A stretch of DNA of 64,000 bases from Mucilaginibacter sp. (GCF_028288185.1 NZ_JAQBOF010000040.1:234800-298799); one strand, 5' to 3'; counted from the first letter of the stretch, positions 26,158 through 34,643 are shown. Notes: generated from the sequence alone by a model not told the origin. Numbers and translations: made by a program.

Positions 26158-28659
26158 TTACATTTTTGCAGCAGGGTGCCCTGAAAATTCAAACGGCACA
26201 ATCACCTTAAAACTCACATTACGGCCCATGTTAAAAATACCACGTTGCACATCTGGTGCGATATTGGTATTATCGAAGTATTTTAAACGGCTCATGTTCG
26301 ATTGATAATTTACATTGCCCAGGTTGGTACCTTCAATAAATAATTCGACCACCTTTTTACCTGCCGCGTTAACCAGGTTACCACCTATGCCTGCGCTTAA
26401 CAGGTTATATCCTGCCGTATAGGTTTCTGTTCCGTAGGCCGAAAAGAAACGGTCCTGCGCGCTGAAATGGTCAAAACCAATAAATGCGTAAAAGTTTTTA
26501 ATAGACCCAAAGCCCTTTGCAAACGTTCCGCGCAATTCAGAGTGGCTATGCAATGGTGGTATAAATGGCAGGTATTTTAAACTATCGGCAACCGGACTGC
26601 CATTACCCAGGTTTTTACCATAGGTTAGTGCAACGTTGTTTTCAAAATGCAGCCATGAAGTTGGGTGTATATCTAAGCTCACCTCGCCGCCATTAATGCG
26701 TGCCTTGCTTTGGGTATAAGTAAATATAGTATATAGTGGAAACGCAGGGTTAACCGCCGCGCTGCCGTCAGGGTTTAATACTTGTTGCTGGTAGATATAG
26801 TTTGCAATGTCGTTATTAAACACCTCAACACTGGCCGTTACATTTGGCAGGGTAAGGAAAGCGCCTATATCTTCCTGTACGCTAAACTCCGGTTTAAAGG
26901 TGCTGTTGCCTACGTGATAGATCTGTGAGCCAGGATCTGGCCCGTTAGCAGATAACTCTGAAATACTTGGCGCCCTGAAACCACGCGAGATATTGCCTTT
27001 TAACAGGAACTGGTCCGAGAAAACATAAGTCGCGCCAAAGCTGCCCGAAAAACCGGTAAAGCTTTTACTTAAAGCGTCAAACTGTTTGATAACACCTGCG
27101 GCGGATGTGTTGCCGCCTGTATATAACTGCGGATATTTGTTGTTCAAAGTATCTATATAAGCGGCCTGGCCGTTAAACGAGCGATAATCATACCGCGCGC
27201 CTGCGGATAGGTCCAGCTTGCCAAAACTCTTTTTTAATACCACGAACGGCCCAATATCAAACTGGTGATAGGCCGGGATAGGGAAAGCGGTAGCATCGCT
27301 AATAGTATTGTTCTGGTACTGCCCGTTAAGTCCGAAAGTGGTTTCATAGCCATCGCCAAAAGTTTGGTTATACTTAAAATCATAAGTATAGGTGGTTAGG
27401 TGCAGGTTAAGGCCGGGTGTGGTAGCATCCTCGGGATGGGTGTACTCACGCCTGTGGCTAAACTGGTAACCTAAATTAACAAACAGGTTAGCGCCGTTAT
27501 CCAATATAAAATTGCTGTTGTTATAAATGCGGTAAAGCTGTACATGCTGATGCAAAGCAGGTATGCCATAAGAGTTCAACTCGGACGGTGATACTATCGG
27601 CCTGAACGCGTCACCCTCGGTAATTTGTTTGGTAAACTTGCGGCTAACCGAATCGCGGCTGCCATTGGGGATATCCTGTATATCATCAAATAATGATGCG
27701 TTAAAATAAGAGTAGCCCCAGGCTTTGTTAAGGCCCACCATTACCCGGGCATCCTTCTCTTTAAAGCCGGTGGCGTAAACACGGCCATCATGTTGGTTTT
27801 GGTAGTTCTTTGCATCTTTTGCCGAAACTATTGTTCCCCAGATCAAACCGTTTTGATTGCCTTGTAATCTTATTGATCGGTTAATTAATCCCTGGTTTGT
27901 ACCATAAGCACCCAAAACAGATCCTGATATAGTTCCTTCGGGTACAGGTGGCGGCGATATTAAGTTAACCACACCACCAATGGCGTCTGACCCATAAGTT
28001 AAACTGGCAGGGCCCTTTATCACTTCAACACGGTCAATCGAGTTTTGATCCACTTCTACGCCGTGTTCATCGCCCCATTGCTGCCCCTCCTGGCGGATAC
28101 CGTCCATTAAGGTAATTACGCGGTTATAGCCTAGTCCGTGGATAAATGGTTTAGAAATGTTTGGGCCGGTAGTTACCGCGCTTACGCCGGGTAAGTTGGC
28201 TATCATATCAATAGCGTTCCCTGCCGCCGAGTGCTGGTCAATAAAAGTTTTGCTGATAGCCGCCATGGGTATCGGGCTTCTTTTAAGCTCGGTAGCACGG
28301 CTTACACCGGTAATAATTACTTCGCCGGCTTCAATAAATGAGGCTTGCAGTTGTATATCAAGTATAGTTGTTTTTGCAAGATCAACCCTTTGCGTAACGG
28401 TTGAGTAGCCCACATAGCTAACCTGTAGCAGGTAAACTCCTTTTGATAAATGGCTTAATGTAAATTTGCCATTGGCATCAGTAACGGTACCGGTTTTTAA
28501 ATCGGGGATGCTTATGGTTGCGCCTATAATTGGTGAACCGTCTTTTTTATCGGTGATGGTACCCGTTATAGTACCGACAGGGGGCTCATCAGCTTTGGTA
28601 TATATGGCATTTGCCAGCAGGATAAACAGTAGAGCAATTAATTTTATATGGTATTTCAT
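26158..28659 (-). CDS. TonB-dependent outer-membrane receptor
   Basis: An 833-residue receptor with a signal peptide (cleavage near IYTKA), a carboxypeptidase-like regulatory domain (about 28-110, GTITGTITDKKDGSPIIGA), a plug (about 125-235, with NSIDRVEVIKGPASLTYGSD and IGGVVNLISPP) and a 22-strand barrel ending in a Phe-containing last strand (VIVPFEFSGHPAAKM, slightly atypical). The plug resembles metal and vitamin receptors more than SusC-type glycan receptors, and no SusD gene follows. The small Cys/His membrane protein upstream suggests copper or zinc. Ligand not proven. Confidence 0.93.
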   Translation of the reverse strand: MKYHIKLIALLFILLANAIYTKADEPPVGTITGTITDKKDGSPIIGATISIPDLKTGTVTDANGKFTLSHLSKGVYLLQVSYVGYSTVTQRVDLAKTTILDIQLQASFIEAGEVIITGVSRATELKRSPIPMAAISKTFIDQHSAAGNAIDMIANLPGVSAVTTGPNISKPFIHGLGYNRVITLMDGIRQEGQQWGDEHGVEVDQNSIDRVEVIKGPASLTYGSDAIGGVVNLISPPPVPEGTISGSVLGAYGTNQGLINRSIRLQGNQNGLIWGTIVSAKDAKNYQNQHDGRVYATGFKEKDARVMVGLNKAWGYSYFNASLFDDIQDIPNGSRDSVSRKFTKQITEGDAFRPIVSPSELNSYGIPALHQHVQLYRIYNNSNFILDNGANLFVNLGYQFSHRREYTHPEDATTPGLNLHLTTYTYDFKYNQTFGDGYETTFGLNGQYQNNTISDATAFPIPAYHQFDIGPFVVLKKSFGKLDLSAGARYDYRSFNGQAAYIDTLNNKYPQLYTGGNTSAAGVIKQFDALSKSFTGFSGSFGATYVFSDQFLLKGNISRGFRAPSISELSANGPDPGSQIYHVGNSTFKPEFSVQEDIGAFLTLPNVTASVEVFNNDIANYIYQQQVLNPDGSAAVNPAFPLYTIFTYTQSKARINGGEVSLDIHPTSWLHFENNVALTYGKNLGNGSPVADSLKYLPFIPPLHSHSELRGTFAKGFGSIKNFYAFIGFDHFSAQDRFFSAYGTETYTAGYNLLSAGIGGNLVNAAGKKVVELFIEGTNLGNVNYQSNMSRLKYFDNTNIAPDVQRGIFNMGRNVSFKVIVPFEFSGHPAAKM

Positions 28660-28779
28660 TGTGAATTTATGTTTTTGAGTATCGCTATTCCGCTTAATGG
28701 AAATGTTGCATACTTGTTACTCTGTTAAAAAATGTAAATGGATATTGTTTGAACGATTAAAAAATCAATCAATTATAAT

Positions 28780-29157
28780 TTAGCAGAATGCTAAAACCGG
28801 CGGAGCACGCCCGGACGATAATATTAAAGCTATGCTTACAAAAGCATAGTTATAAACCTTATAAAAATGCTGTGTAACAATATTAGGACTAAAGTAAGTG
28901 TACTTGTTAATTACAGCTGTGGTATGATGCATAGCATCGCACAAAGAACATTTTTCCTGCACTATGGTGCGCGCAGGTATTTTGGCAAGTCCATGGGTTT
29001 TGGTTTTGCTGTTGGCTGCAATTTTATGCTGATGGGTATAAATTATATACTGCCCCGCTATAAAGCAGACTAATAATAGCCAGGAGTAAAAAATATTTGC
29101 CTTGTTCTTTTTCAAATTAACAGCTTGCTTTTTTAAATATAACGCGAAATTAAGCAT
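28780..29157 (-). CDS. small membrane protein with CxxC...MHH segment, upstream of TonB receptor
   Basis: A 125-residue protein with a membrane helix at about 24-42, then a soluble loop with KCSLCDAMHHTT (CxxC plus two His) and a hydrophobic C-terminus ending in SGRAPPVLAFC. This layout recalls DUF2946-like small proteins that accompany metal (copper or zinc) TonB receptors, many of which end in an RxPP motif. It precedes the receptor gene by 120 bases on the same strand. The CxxC/His segment could bind metal; this is inference. Confidence 0.7.
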   Translation of the reverse strand: MLNFALYLKKQAVNLKKNKANIFYSWLLLVCFIAGQYIIYTHQHKIAANSKTKTHGLAKIPARTIVQEKCSLCDAMHHTTAVINKYTYFSPNIVTQHFYKVYNYAFVSIALILSSGRAPPVLAFC

Positions 29158-29251
29158 TAAAATGCAAAATCAACAAGTAAAAGCAATCTTGTTGCAACAT
29201 CTGTTGTAAATTCTCTATAAATAGCACAATCAGCAATGTATATTTGCTGCT

Positions 29252-29596
29252 ATGACACCCGCAGAGATCAACAAGAAATGGACCGCATTACAAACCCGCA
29301 TAGCCGAAGATTTTGACAGCGATAAGCCCGATGTTAAAGTGATGCTGTTTTTAATAGGTGTGCAGGAGCTGGGGCAAGGCCCGCGTAAATTTAGCAAAAG
29401 GCAAAAAGAAGAGCTGATGCATATTGCCAACTGCAAATTATTTAGCCTGATGGGGTTTTATGAATTAGAAGGATTGGACCAGGATGGCTGGCCGCATTGG
29501 AAATTGATAAAGACCATTCCTAATTACACCTTATTAGAGCAGGAAATGACCATAAAATCGTTAATAATTACCTATTTTGAGGAAGAAATATCTTAA
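29252..29596 (+). CDS. conserved hypothetical protein of Bacteroidota
   Basis: A 114-residue soluble protein with the recognisable core LFLIGVQELGQGPRKFSKRQKEELMHIA and GFYELEGLDQDGWPHWKLIKTIP. Similar short proteins occur throughout Bacteroidota but I know no function. It is followed four bases later by the cyclophilin gene. Confidence 0.85.
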   Translation: MTPAEINKKWTALQTRIAEDFDSDKPDVKVMLFLIGVQELGQGPRKFSKRQKEELMHIANCKLFSLMGFYELEGLDQDGWPHWKLIKTIPNYTLLEQEMTIKSLIITYFEEEIS

Positions 29597-29600
29597 CAAC

Positions 29601-30305
29601 ATGAAAAAACTTTTTACACTAGTTTTCTTATTAACTACGTTTGCCGCTTTTGCTAAACCGCCAAAGAATCAATATGTGCGTATAAGCACAGCTTACGGTA
29701 GTTGCATCATTCGTTTGTATAACGAAACCCCAAAACACCGAGACAATTTTATTAAGCTGGCCAAGAAAGGGTTTTATAACGGCACACTCTTTCATAGAGT
29801 AATACAAAGCTTTATGATACAAGGCGGTGATCCCGACTCGCGCGATACCAGTAAAAACAAGGCTGGCGAAGCATTGGGCAACGGCGATGTGGGCTATACC
29901 ATACCTGCTGAATTTAATGACACGCTGTTCCACAAACGCGGTGTAATTGCCGCCGCGCGCGATAACAATCCGGCCAAAGCATCAAGCGGCTGCCAATTTT
30001 ATATTGTAGAAGGCAAACGCTTTACCGATGAAGATCTGGATAAAATGGAACAAGGCCGGCTAAAGGGCCGCAAAATACCCCCAGCCCAACGCGAAATTTA
30101 TAAGACCGTTGGAGGTGTGCCGCCCCTGGATCAGAGCTATACCGTATATGGCGAAGTGATAACCGGCATTGATATGGTTGACCGTATTGCCGGTGTAAAA
30201 AAAGACGAACGTGACCGCCCGCTTGAAAACGTACCGATGACGGTTACCGTATTAAAGAAAGGCGAGTGTAAGGATCTGGATAAATTATTGGGTTTAGATA
30301 AGTAG
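29601..30305 (+). CDS. cyclophilin-type peptidyl-prolyl isomerase (secreted)
   Basis: A 234-residue cyclophilin with a cleavable signal peptide (LLTTFAAFAKPP). Catalytic features are present: FHRVIQSFMIQGGDPD (with the active-site Arg), ASSGCQFYIVEG (Gln and Phe), and YTVYGEVITG. It folds proline-containing proteins in the periplasm. The ATG at 29601 is chosen because it begins a normal signal sequence; the longer frame overlaps the preceding gene. Confidence 0.94.
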   Translation: MKKLFTLVFLLTTFAAFAKPPKNQYVRISTAYGSCIIRLYNETPKHRDNFIKLAKKGFYNGTLFHRVIQSFMIQGGDPDSRDTSKNKAGEALGNGDVGYTIPAEFNDTLFHKRGVIAAARDNNPAKASSGCQFYIVEGKRFTDEDLDKMEQGRLKGRKIPPAQREIYKTVGGVPPLDQSYTVYGEVITGIDMVDRIAGVKKDERDRPLENVPMTVTVLKKGECKDLDKLLGLDK

Positions 30306-30320
30306 AAATTAAGTTAAAAT

Positions 30321-30407
30321 AACGAATATCGAATTCTGAATGATGGAGGGTTTAGATTCTATATTTTTATTTCATCATTCGATGTTCAGCATTCATTATT
30401 CGATATA
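30321..30407. repeat. iterated-word inverted repeat, word ATTCGATAT
   Basis: The left arm has ACGAATATCGAATTCTGAAT, and the right arm carries the inverse words ATCATTCGATGTT and CATTCATTATTCGATAT. It fills the gap between the cyclophilin and xth genes. Confidence 0.65.
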
Positions 30408-30416
30408 CTATAAATC

Positions 30417-31184
30417 ATGAAAATCATTACCTATAATGTTAACGGCATCCGCTCTGCTATCAATAAAAACTGGCTGGCCTGGCTGCAGGCTACCGATGCT
30501 GATGTAGTTTGCCTGCAGGAAATTAAAGCCACGCCTGATGTATTGACCGACCTGCACCTGGTTGAGCAATTGGGCTACCAGCACTACTGGTTCCCGGCCG
30601 AGAAGAAGGGCTATAGCGGCACCGCCATATTTTGCAAACGCACACCTAATCATATCGAATATGGTTGCGGAATAGCAGATTTTGATCGCGAAGGCCGCAA
30701 CATCCGGGTTGATTTTGACGAGGTGTCGGTAATGAGTGTTTATTTCCCGTCAGGCTCAAGCGGCGAGGACAGGCAGGCATTTAAGTTTCGTTTCCTGGAT
30801 GAGTTTGGTAAGTATTTGACACTGTTAAAAGTTGAACATCCGCGCTTAATTATTTGTGGCGATTACAATATCTGCCATCGCCCAATTGATATCCATAACC
30901 CAAAATCAAACGCTAACTCGTCCGGCTTTTTACCAGAGGAGCGCGAGTGGATGGAGAACTTTATCGAGTCGGGGTATGTAGATACCTATCGTCACCTAAA
31001 TAAAGAGCCACATAATTATACCTGGTGGAGTTTTCGTTTTAACGCCCGCGCTAAAAACCTGGGCTGGCGCATTGATTACGCCATGGCCAGTAAAGAGCTG
31101 GAAGATAATATAAAACGTGTAGCCATATTGCCAGAGGCCAAACACTCTGACCATTGCCCTATGCTGTTGGAACTAGAGTTTTAA
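30417..31184 (+). CDS. xth: exodeoxyribonuclease III
   Basis: A 255-residue AP endonuclease/3'-5' exonuclease of the ExoA/Xth group that repairs abasic sites. It starts MKIITYNVNGIRSAINK (catalytic Asn), with the metal ligand Glu in VVCLQEIKA, GYSGTAIF, the ICGDYNICH Asp/Asn pair, and the final SDHCPMLLEL with catalytic Asp-His. The sequence is complete and of normal length. Confidence 0.95.
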   Translation: MKIITYNVNGIRSAINKNWLAWLQATDADVVCLQEIKATPDVLTDLHLVEQLGYQHYWFPAEKKGYSGTAIFCKRTPNHIEYGCGIADFDREGRNIRVDFDEVSVMSVYFPSGSSGEDRQAFKFRFLDEFGKYLTLLKVEHPRLIICGDYNICHRPIDIHNPKSNANSSGFLPEEREWMENFIESGYVDTYRHLNKEPHNYTWWSFRFNARAKNLGWRIDYAMASKELEDNIKRVAILPEAKHSDHCPMLLELEF

Positions 31185-31201
31185 CTATTAAATTTGAACG
31201 C

Positions 31202-31831
31202 ATGAAGTACACTTGCATTATTTTTTTAACACTTGCATTATTTACATTTAGCTGCAGTTCTGGCAAAACAAACAACACGGCAAGTGCCGTCGATACCCTA
31301 AGTACAGCCGACCTACTAAAAACGGAAACCTGGAAATGTATTGATACCGCCCAGGATAAGTTTTGCCTGCCGCCGTCATGGAAGCCCTTTGCCCATAATA
31401 AGGGTTACATATTTTGTTCTTATTTAGATAATAAAGATCAAACTACCGTTTTTGCTGTGTTAAAGACTGCCGAATCAAAAGACGTAAACATCAATAGCTA
31501 CTTAAAAAAAGTTTATAAACAACTAAAAAGCGATAGTGCCGAAATAGTAAAGGGGTATTCTGTAAAAAACTTGGTCTATGAAACGAAGGAAACTTATTTT
31601 GGCAGATATTACGCGAATGTAAATGATAGATCTTATTTAACCTACTCCATGATATTTGAGCTGGATAACAATATATACGAAATTGCCCTTAAATGCGAAA
31701 AAGCTAATTGGAAAAAGTATTCGGCAGTTTTCCAGAAAATACTATCCAGTTTCCGCCACAAAGACGCGCCATTTTTCAGGGAGGGAGATAGGATAACAGA
31801 GCAGAAAGCGGTTGATTTGAGTAAGTTGTAA
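31202..31831 (+). CDS. hypothetical lipoprotein
   Basis: A 209-residue lipoprotein with lipobox FTFSCSSG. The mature region contains KFCLPPSWKPFAHNKGYIF and a long mixed alpha/beta domain, resembling the PsbP-like or DUF1795-type small domains by general pattern only. The ATG at 31202 gives a proper signal; the longer frame overlaps xth. Function unknown. Confidence 0.75.
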   Translation: MKYTCIIFLTLALFTFSCSSGKTNNTASAVDTLSTADLLKTETWKCIDTAQDKFCLPPSWKPFAHNKGYIFCSYLDNKDQTTVFAVLKTAESKDVNINSYLKKVYKQLKSDSAEIVKGYSVKNLVYETKETYFGRYYANVNDRSYLTYSMIFELDNNIYEIALKCEKANWKKYSAVFQKILSSFRHKDAPFFREGDRITEQKAVDLSKL

Positions 31832-31841
31832 AAAAAACATT

Positions 31842-31911
31842 GTCAGCCTGAGCTTGTCGAAGGCTATATGCGAAGGCCTTTATGCTCACCCTTCGAGAAC
31901 CTCAGGGTGAC
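31842..31911. repeat. REP-like palindrome, GTCAGCCTGAGC family
   Basis: The left arm GTCAGCCTGAGCTTGTCGAA and the right arm CCTTCGAGAACCTCAGGGTG are imperfect inverted copies around a short centre; the full span is 70 bp between two convergent genes. Such sequences are dispersed in many Bacteroidota genomes. Confidence 0.65.
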
Positions 31912-31923
31912 ACTACGCACAAC

Positions 31924-32256
31924 CTACAACGCCAACTCAATATTCGGGTCCCAGTACACGGTTTTAAAATCCTGTACCTGGTCGTCTTTTACTTTTACGC
32001 CTTCGGCTTCTAATAAGCGTTGCATGGTATCGCCACCAAAATGGAACTTGGCGGTTAACAATCCCTGGCGATTTACTACCCGGTGTGCCGGTACAGGCGG
32101 CTGCGCGTTCCCGCAAGCCTGCATGGCATAACCCACCATTCTTGATGAGCTTTTGGTACCCAAATAACTGGCAATAGCACCGTATGATGTTACCCTGCCC
32201 GGTGGTATCTGGCGGGCCACATCAAAAACGTTATCATAAAAATTATAATCGGGCAT
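31924..32256 (-). CDS. alkyltransferase-like (ATL) protein of the MGMT family
   Basis: A 110-residue protein made only of the MGMT DNA-binding domain: IPPGRVTSYGAIA (Tyr 25), SSRMVGYAMQ (Arg 39), and PVPAHRVVNRQGLL. In true methyltransferases the last motif is PCHRV; here the nucleophilic Cys is Ala 57, so it cannot repair by alkyl transfer. ATL proteins bind O6-alkylguanine and hand the lesion to nucleotide excision repair. The ATG at 32256 is preferred since the longer frame reads into the neighbouring palindromic repeat. Confidence 0.88.
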   Translation of the reverse strand: MPDYNFYDNVFDVARQIPPGRVTSYGAIASYLGTKSSSRMVGYAMQACGNAQPPVPAHRVVNRQGLLTAKFHFGGDTMQRLLEAEGVKVKDDQVQDFKTVYWDPNIELAL

Positions 32257-32283
32257 ATTTAAAACTATTAAACAATAAAATAC

Positions 32284-32412
32284 GTCATTGCGAGGAACGA
32301 AGCAATCTCTGCACTTGCTAATCAACGTCCCAAATGATCGTGCGGGCTATCGCCAAATGGACTCATCATATTGACTGTCCTACGTAGAGATTGCTTCGTT
32401 CCTCGCAATGAC
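32284..32412. repeat. GTCATTGCGAGG inverted-repeat element, long form
   Basis: Arms GTCATTGCGAGGAACGAAGC (from 32284) and its reverse complement ending at 32412 form perfect 26-bp terminal inverted repeats around a 77-bp centre with no gene. A compact version with nearly identical arms lies at 44214-44279. Confidence 0.75.
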
Positions 32413-32433
32413 GCTTGTTTTTTATTCTATTTT

Positions 32434-33084
32434 TTAATGAAATGAAAATTTAAGGTAGTTAATATTTTTATCAACCTTTAAATATTTCTGTTCATAATAA
32501 GTTTTGATGGATAGCACCTCATCGGCATACTCAGAATGATAAAGGTCTGCGGTGTTTACGTGTTCCTTTAGTTGTAAATCCTGTATCTTTTCGGCGGTAT
32601 AGGCATATAAACCATCGTTATCTGTTTTTAAATTAACGCAGCCGCCAGGCTTTAACAGCTCAATATATTTATTCAGGAATCGTGGCGATGTTAACCGTTT
32701 CTTTTCGCGGCTTAACTGCGGCTGCGGGTCTGGGAAGGTTATCCAAATCTCGTCTACCTCACCTGCGGCAAAGTAATCTTCCAGGTTCTCTATCTGGATC
32801 CGTAAAAAAGCAACGTTGTTTACACCTTCCTCTAAAGCGGTTTTAGCGCCGCGCCAAATGCGGTTGCCTTTATAGTCAACCCCGATAAAATTTTTATCAG
32901 GAAATAATACCGCAAGGTTTACAGTGTACTCACCTTTACCGCAAGCCAGCTCCAGCACTATCGGGTTATCATTCTTAAAAAAGTCTTTGCTCCAGTCGCC
33001 TTTGTAGGGCTTGCCCTCATCCAGCTGTAAAACGTTGCTAAAATCTTCTATTTCGGCAAATCGCCTTATTTTATCTTTTCCCAT
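32434..33084 (-). CDS. trmB: tRNA (guanine-N7-)-methyltransferase
   Basis: A 216-residue SAM-dependent methyltransferase that makes m7G46 in tRNA. The SAM site LELACGKGEYTVNLA, NFIGVDYKGNRIWRGAKTA and the substrate loop WITFPDPQPQLSREKKRLTS are family hallmarks. It ends with a short tail YLKVDKNINYLKFSFH. It is flanked on both sides by repeat elements of two different families. Confidence 0.94.
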   Translation of the reverse strand: MGKDKIRRFAEIEDFSNVLQLDEGKPYKGDWSKDFFKNDNPIVLELACGKGEYTVNLAVLFPDKNFIGVDYKGNRIWRGAKTALEEGVNNVAFLRIQIENLEDYFAAGEVDEIWITFPDPQPQLSREKKRLTSPRFLNKYIELLKPGGCVNLKTDNDGLYAYTAEKIQDLQLKEHVNTADLYHSEYADEVLSIKTYYEQKYLKVDKNINYLKFSFH

Positions 33085-33089
33085 AGCCC

Positions 33090-33190
33090 CAGCCCCCTCT
33101 AAATCTCCCCCGGTAGGGGAGACTTTATGTGTCTATTTTGATAAATAATTATTTAAAGCCCTCCCTACCGGGGAGGGTTGGGAGGGGCTT
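33090..33190. repeat. CCCTACCGGGGAGGG-type inverted-repeat element
   Basis: A left arm with AGCCCCCTCT and CCCCCGGTAGGGGAGACTTT, and a right arm AAAGCCCTCCCTACCGGGGA ending in GGGAGGGGCTT, are inverted and flank a 35-bp AT-rich centre. Part of a similar arm follows efp at about 54150. Confidence 0.65.
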
Positions 33191-33191
33191 A

Positions 33192-34001
33192 TTATTTTAT
33201 CCCGTAATGATCAGCCATCAAGCCTTCAAACAAACCACCGGGCAGCACTTTCTTCAAAGTAACCGCAATGGTTTGGCCAATGGCACCCACCAAATATTGA
33301 TGTGCCGGGCTGCTTTTGCCAACTATTTTAACCAGTTGTTTACCAATGGCAATAGGGTCGGCGCCTGCGTTTTCGTCTTTTTCGATACTGGCAATAGCTA
33401 CATCATAATTAGCCTTTAGCGCAGCGTTATCTACCGTAAAAGGTATTTTTTCGCGACTGCCGGTAAACTCGGTCTTAAAATCACCGGGGTTAATGGTAGT
33501 TATTTTTATGCCGGTTTTGCGCAGTTCCATACGCATGCTTTCGCTATAACCTTCAACCGCGTATTTAGAGGCTACATACATGCTCTGGTAAGGCAAGCCA
33601 AACAAGCCCGCTAACGAGCTTATGTTTACCACGATACCGCTGTTGTTTTTCAACATCTCTGGTATAACAGTGCTGCACATACGTACCACGCCAAAAAAGT
33701 TAACCTCAAACTGTTGTTTGGCTTTATCAACCGGCATGGCGTAAGCCGGGCCGGCAATTCCGTTACCGGCATTGTTTACCAATACATCAATTTTACCTTC
33801 GGCTTTTATAATTTTTGCAACGGCTGCCTGGGCCGATGCATCATCGGTTACGTCCAGTTCAATTAAGTTAAAAGGTACGCTTACTTTTTTTGCAAGATTA
33901 CGTGTGGTACCATAAACGGTGTGTCCGGCTTCGTGCAATGCGGTTGCGCTGGCCAAGCCAATGCCCGATGAAGCCCCTGTTACCAAAATTACTTTTTTCA
34001 T
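33192..34001 (-). CDS. short-chain dehydrogenase/reductase family oxidoreductase
   Basis: A 269-residue classical SDR. Cofactor motif TGASSGIG near the start, NNAG in VLVNNAGNGIAG, catalytic Ser in VNISSLAGLFG, and YxxxK as YVASKYAVEG. The basic or acidic residue after the first strand suggests NADP(H), but substrate specificity is not readable. Its end is directly against an inverted-repeat element and its start lies upstream of the DUF559 element. Confidence 0.9.
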   Translation of the reverse strand: MKKVILVTGASSGIGLASATALHEAGHTVYGTTRNLAKKVSVPFNLIELDVTDDASAQAAVAKIIKAEGKIDVLVNNAGNGIAGPAYAMPVDKAKQQFEVNFFGVVRMCSTVIPEMLKNNSGIVVNISSLAGLFGLPYQSMYVASKYAVEGYSESMRMELRKTGIKITTINPGDFKTEFTGSREKIPFTVDNAALKANYDVAIASIEKDENAGADPIAIGKQLVKIVGKSSPAHQYLVGAIGQTIAVTLKKVLPGGLFEGLMADHYGIK

Positions 34002-34117
34002 TTGTTGTTGTTGTTGAAATAAATTAAATGCATGAAGGTTAATATGCTCCCAAATATAAATAAAGCGGGGAAAATGACGGGATTTTTGTTGAATGATTTT
34101 TTTAGCTGTCGGCGATT

Positions 34118-34643
34118 ACTCACCCCGCCGCCGCTTCGCTGGGCGACCCTCTCTTCGCCTTTGGCGGAAAGAGGGTTGTTTGAATTTATTTATTATTGAG
34201 GTGTTTATAAATTGTATTGATCACGGCTTCTGTATCGGTTATTATTTGATCGTTTTCAAATCTTAAAATAGTTAACCCTAATGCAGTTAATACTTCATCC
34301 CGATTTTTATCGTAGTCTTGTTTTAGCAAATGGATAGGCCCGTCTGCCTCAATTACTAATTTTGCTTTATGACAGTAAAAATCAGGAATGTAATATCGAT
34401 TATATCCAAAAGCCGAAACACAAATAGGATGCTGCCGCAAAAACTTATGTTTTAATAATTGTCTGTTTCTTAACAGATTCCATAACACTTTTTCAGCGGC
34501 GGTTTCCCGCTGACGTAATTCACGACAAAAATCAACTATAGTTTGCACACAACTAAAATAAAAAATATTTATAAATCTCTTCCCAACCCTCTTTCCTGCT
34601 TGCGGAAGAGAGGGTGGTCCAGCGAAGCATAGACCGGGTGAGT
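34118..34643. mobile_element. ACTCACCC...GGGTGAGT element carrying a DUF559 nuclease gene
   Basis: A 526-bp unit with terminal ACTCACCC (34118-34125) and GGGTGAGT (34636-34643). The left arm (to about 34180) and right arm (from about 34575) are inverted versions of the same sequence, each with GCTTCGCTGG or CCAGCGAAGC and an internal CCCTCTCTTC/GGAAAGAGGG hairpin. The space between is almost wholly filled by the DUF559 gene. A 143-bp relative without a gene lies at 19648-19790. Whether the nuclease moves the unit is untested. Confidence 0.65.
34186..34548 (-). CDS. DUF559 (Vsr-like) endonuclease domain protein
   Basis: A 120-residue single-domain protein of the PD-(D/E)xK superfamily related to the very-short-patch repair nuclease. 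It shows the family pattern RELRQRETAAEKVLWNLLRN, HKFLRQHPI, the catalytic core YIPDFYCHKAKLVIEADG (Asp then Glu-x-Asp) and RDEVLTALGLTILRFEND. DUF559 genes are often found in many copies in intergenic repeats of Bacteroidota and cyanobacteria. Here it lies inside inverted ACTCACCC arms; its gene fills most of the element. Function (repair, homing or element spread) unknown. Confidence 0.88.
   Translation of the reverse strand: MQTIVDFCRELRQRETAAEKVLWNLLRNRQLLKHKFLRQHPICVSAFGYNRYYIPDFYCHKAKLVIEADGPIHLLKQDYDKNRDEVLTALGLTILRFENDQIITDTEAVINTIYKHLNNK

Noticed and set aside
31868..32131. Plus-strand open frame starting in the GTCAGCCTGAGC palindrome.
   Set aside because: It is the antisense of the ATL gene plus repeat sequence.
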